A DNA stretch of 14,746 nucleotides, taken from positions 1-14,746 of the forward strand of contig CAUCOL010000006.1 of the NCBI GenBank assembly GCA_958444395.1. Direction: 5' to 3'. Position numbers and translations under genes: made by a program. Numbering within the stretch: the stretch's first letter is position 1; each line of letters begins with the position of its first letter. Positions 13,142-14,746 of this stretch are shown here, piece after piece. The stretch is from an uncultured Lachnospiraceae bacterium (GTDB lineage Bacteria; Bacillota; Clostridia; Lachnospirales; Lachnospiraceae). Under the pieces are notes generated by a model, which worked only from the letters and a program-made list of their open reading frames with translations, did no database searches and was not told where the DNA came from.

Positions 13142-13858
13142 TCAGGTCTCATCGCCGTAAGTGCCATAATATTTACCATAGTACTTACCGTAATATTTGC
13201 CATAATACTTACCGTAATATCCTTTTTTCTCCATCATAACCTTATTTAATACAGCACCCAGGATACGGCAGCCAGCCTTGTCCAGCTGATCCTTTACACT
13301 CTGTGCAAAATGATAACTGATCTCATTGTTGGCAATGACCATGATCGCACCGTCTACTACGGTCGATACGATCGCTGCATCGATAACGGAACCAAGCGGC
13401 GGACAATCGATAAAGATATAATCATACTGATCACGAAGATCTGCAATCATCTTCCTAAACTTCTCTGTACCCAGAAGCTCTGCCGGATTTGGTGCGTACG
13501 GACCGGAAAAGATCATATGTAGATTCTCAACATCTGTCTCCAGCAATACATCCTCCAGTTCATTCTGACCGGACAGATAATGTGTCAGACCTGCTTCAAC
13601 TGCGCCGACCTTATAACGGCCTACCAATACAGACTTACGAAGATCCGCATCGATCATCAGAACCTTTTTGCCTGCCTCAGCCATAGACATTGCCAGGTTA
13701 AAGGATACGTTTGATTTTCCTTCGTTTGGTGTACAGCTTGTAAAAAGGATCACCTTAATATCATTACCGCAAAACTGTACATTCGTACGAAGAGACTTAA
13801 AGGACTCATTCGCACGATAGCTTAACTTTTCAATCTTTCCAAATGTTATCTTCTTCAT
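13142..13858 (-). CDS. cpsD: CpsD/CapB-type bacterial tyrosine kinase of polysaccharide synthesis
   Basis: This is the cytoplasmic BY-kinase that, together with its membrane adaptor, controls polymer length and export of capsule or exopolysaccharide. The 238 residues hold a Walker A-like SCTPNEGKSN at 41-50 (K48), Walker A' MIDADLRKS at 68-76 and Walker B FIDCPP at 149-154. Residue 50 is N, where Ser or Thr is usual. The C-terminal tyrosine cluster, the autophosphorylation site in the family, is five tandem four-residue units (YYGK x4, then YYGT) with 11 tyrosines in all. The ATG at 13858 has AGGAG seven bases upstream and overlaps the cpsC stop as ATGA, so the two are translationally coupled. 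It is the last gene of its operon. MinD-like ATPases share the fold, but the tail and neighbour make the assignment firm. Confidence 0.94.
   Translation of the reverse strand: MKKITFGKIEKLSYRANESFKSLRTNVQFCGNDIKVILFTSCTPNEGKSNVSFNLAMSMAEAGKKVLMIDADLRKSVLVGRYKVGAVEAGLTHYLSGQNELEDVLLETDVENLHMIFSGPYAPNPAELLGTEKFRKMIADLRDQYDYIFIDCPPLGSVIDAAIVSTVVDGAIMVIANNEISYHFAQSVKDQLDKAGCRILGAVLNKVMMEKKGYYGKYYGKYYGKYYGKYYGTYGDET
13160..13219 (-). repeat. Tandem 12-base repeat encoding (YYGK)4-YYGT
   Basis: Five 12-base units, read on the minus strand as variants of TATTACGGTAAG, with differences mostly at third codon positions (TAT/TAC, GGT/GGC, AAG/AAA). The repeat is in frame with cpsD, so gain or loss of a unit would change the number of tyrosines without a frameshift. 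Confidence 0.85.
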
Positions 13859-14622
13859 TTTGCGGCTCCTTTCTTACGTTTCTTCATTTCACGTTTGCGC
13901 TCTTTCTTCTCTCTCTGCTCACGCTCTTCCTCTTTTACACCACTCTCTTCAAATGGCAGGAGTGCCAGAGTATTGAGTCCCAGATACTTCTCGATATCCT
14001 CGGAAGACTTGATCGTATCATCCATCAGGAAACGTACGATGAAGAAAGCAGAAGCAAGTACCACGCCAAGAACGCCTGCGATCACTGCATTCCTTCCGGT
14101 TGTCGGAGATACCTTCTGATCATCTGCATAACCCTCAGAAATAACACCCGGCTCAGCGATATCCATCAGATCTGCGATCCGCTTCTTTGATACAGTCGCA
14201 TATTGATCTACGATCTGCTTTGCCATGTAAGGATCAGGGTCTGTAACCGTGATCTGCAGGATACGTGTATCAGAAGGGTTTTCAATCGTTGTGACCCCCA
14301 GCAGGTCCTCATAAGTCATGTCCAGATCCAGATTCTTGATCACCTGTTCAACGACCGGACGGCTCTGTGCTACTACAATATAATCCTGTGTCAGCTGTGA
14401 GCCGATCTGCAGATCTGCCAGTGAAGATAAGGTTGTATTACTTCCTGTAATACAAAGCTGTGTTGTGGAGCTGTAAATCGGAGTGACCAGAAATTTACAT
14501 ACCAGACCGGTGCCGGCTGCCAGAATAACTCCGACTAATAATATGATCCAGCACTTTGATAATAACAGCTGAAAAATTTCTCTTAAGTCAATTTCGATTT
14601 CTTCATTATTGTTTTGTTCCAT
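13855..14622 (-). CDS. cpsC: CpsC/Wzz-like chain-length and kinase-adaptor membrane protein
   Basis: A 255-residue protein of the polysaccharide co-polymerase type, which sets chain length and activates the CpsD kinase. The N-terminal amphipathic stretch IDLREIFQLLLSKCW leads into TM1 at about 25-46. An external domain follows to about 170, with repeated VVEQVIKNLDL-type helices and ILQITVTDPDP. The Pro-containing VSPTTGRN precedes TM2 at about 179-198. The cytoplasmic tail (about 199-255) ends in a strongly charged, lysine- and arginine-rich stretch (EEEREQREKKERKREMKKRKK), longer and more basic than I expect for this family. The ATG at 14622 has only a distant AAAGG upstream, but no in-frame alternative exists nearby. 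It lies 17 bases after the preceding coding region and overlaps cpsD by four bases. Confidence 0.92.
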   Translation of the reverse strand: MEQNNNEEIEIDLREIFQLLLSKCWIILLVGVILAAGTGLVCKFLVTPIYSSTTQLCITGSNTTLSSLADLQIGSQLTQDYIVVAQSRPVVEQVIKNLDLDMTYEDLLGVTTIENPSDTRILQITVTDPDPYMAKQIVDQYATVSKKRIADLMDIAEPGVISEGYADDQKVSPTTGRNAVIAGVLGVVLASAFFIVRFLMDDTIKSSEDIEKYLGLNTLALLPFEESGVKEEEREQREKKERKREMKKRKKGAAK

Positions 14623-14639
14623 ACATTAACCATGCCTTT

Positions 14640-14746
14640 CTAAATATATTTACCCTCCAGAAGTACTCTGGCATTCTCTCCGGTCAGCCGCCTTGCTGTA
14701 TATTCTCCGGCCAGTTTTTCGACCATTTTTGCTGTCTTTTCCATCT
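14640..14746 (-). CDS. C-terminal end of a probable CpsB-type (PHP) tyrosine phosphatase, cut by window edge
   Basis: Reading inward from the right edge, an open frame of 34 residues ends in TAG at 14640-14642. It covers MEKTAKMVEKLAGEYTARRL and closes with TGENARVLLEGKYI. The last residues resemble the end of CpsB/CapC PHP-domain phosphatases (an EYA--L--EN---LLEGK pattern), which dephosphorylate CpsD and usually lie next to cpsC. The 17-base distance to cpsC fits one operon. The fragment is too short for certainty; another regulatory or glycan gene of the operon is possible. Confidence 0.55.
   Translation of the reverse strand, partial: MEKTAKMVEKLAGEYTARRLTGENARVLLEGKYI

Noticed and set aside
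690..14400. Many plus-strand open frames opposite the listed genes
   Set aside because: They are shadows of well-recognised minus-strand genes, lack ribosome binding sites where inspected, and resemble no known protein.

Overview
Every gene I can support in this window lies on the minus strand, so transcription runs from the right edge (14746) to the left edge (1). Gene content and style suggest a Gram-positive anaerobe of the Clostridia, most likely Lachnospiraceae. The reasons are moderate GC, strong purine-rich ribosome binding sites, a meso-diaminopimelate (DAP) type MurE, a HydE-family radical SAM protein, a HrcA/CIRCE operator, a CpsB/C/D-type polysaccharide module and an MMPL exporter paired with a heptad-repeat exoprotein. 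The family assignment is inference from protein style only; there is no 16S or other marker gene.

Layout from right to left in the direction of transcription. (1) 14746-13142: end of a polysaccharide operon, with the last 34 residues of a probable CpsB-type phosphatase, the CpsC/Wzz-like membrane adaptor and the CpsD tyrosine kinase with a (YYGK)n tail. (2) 13112-12858: a compact control region. A perfect CIRCE operator forms the heart of a long hairpin that also looks like the intrinsic terminator of the polysaccharide operon, and its far arm contains the -35 box of the htpG promoter. A degenerate second CIRCE lies downstream of that promoter. (3) 12857-10776: htpG (bacterial Hsp90), closed by a strong terminator. 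(4) 10543-5239: a TetR-controlled operon of three genes: an MMPL/RND-type exporter, a secreted xxxLxxG heptad-repeat protein and the TetR regulator. Its promoter is bracketed by two copies of the same 13-bp palindrome, and it ends in a 14-bp perfect-stem terminator. (5) 5102-3306: a structured leader, then a divergent HydE-like radical SAM gene overlapping an OmpR-type regulator whose receiver has lost its phospho-acceptor aspartate. (6) 3267-1: a cell-wall and replication group, dapF-murE-priA (priA runs off the left edge). DapF makes meso-DAP and MurE adds it to the peptidoglycan precursor.

The most notable items are regulatory: the CIRCE/terminator/-35 composite at htpG, the paired TetR operators, and the overlapping hydE-like/pseudo-receiver pair. 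No mobile element, CRISPR array, tRNA or rRNA was seen. No intergenic stretch reaches 300 bases.
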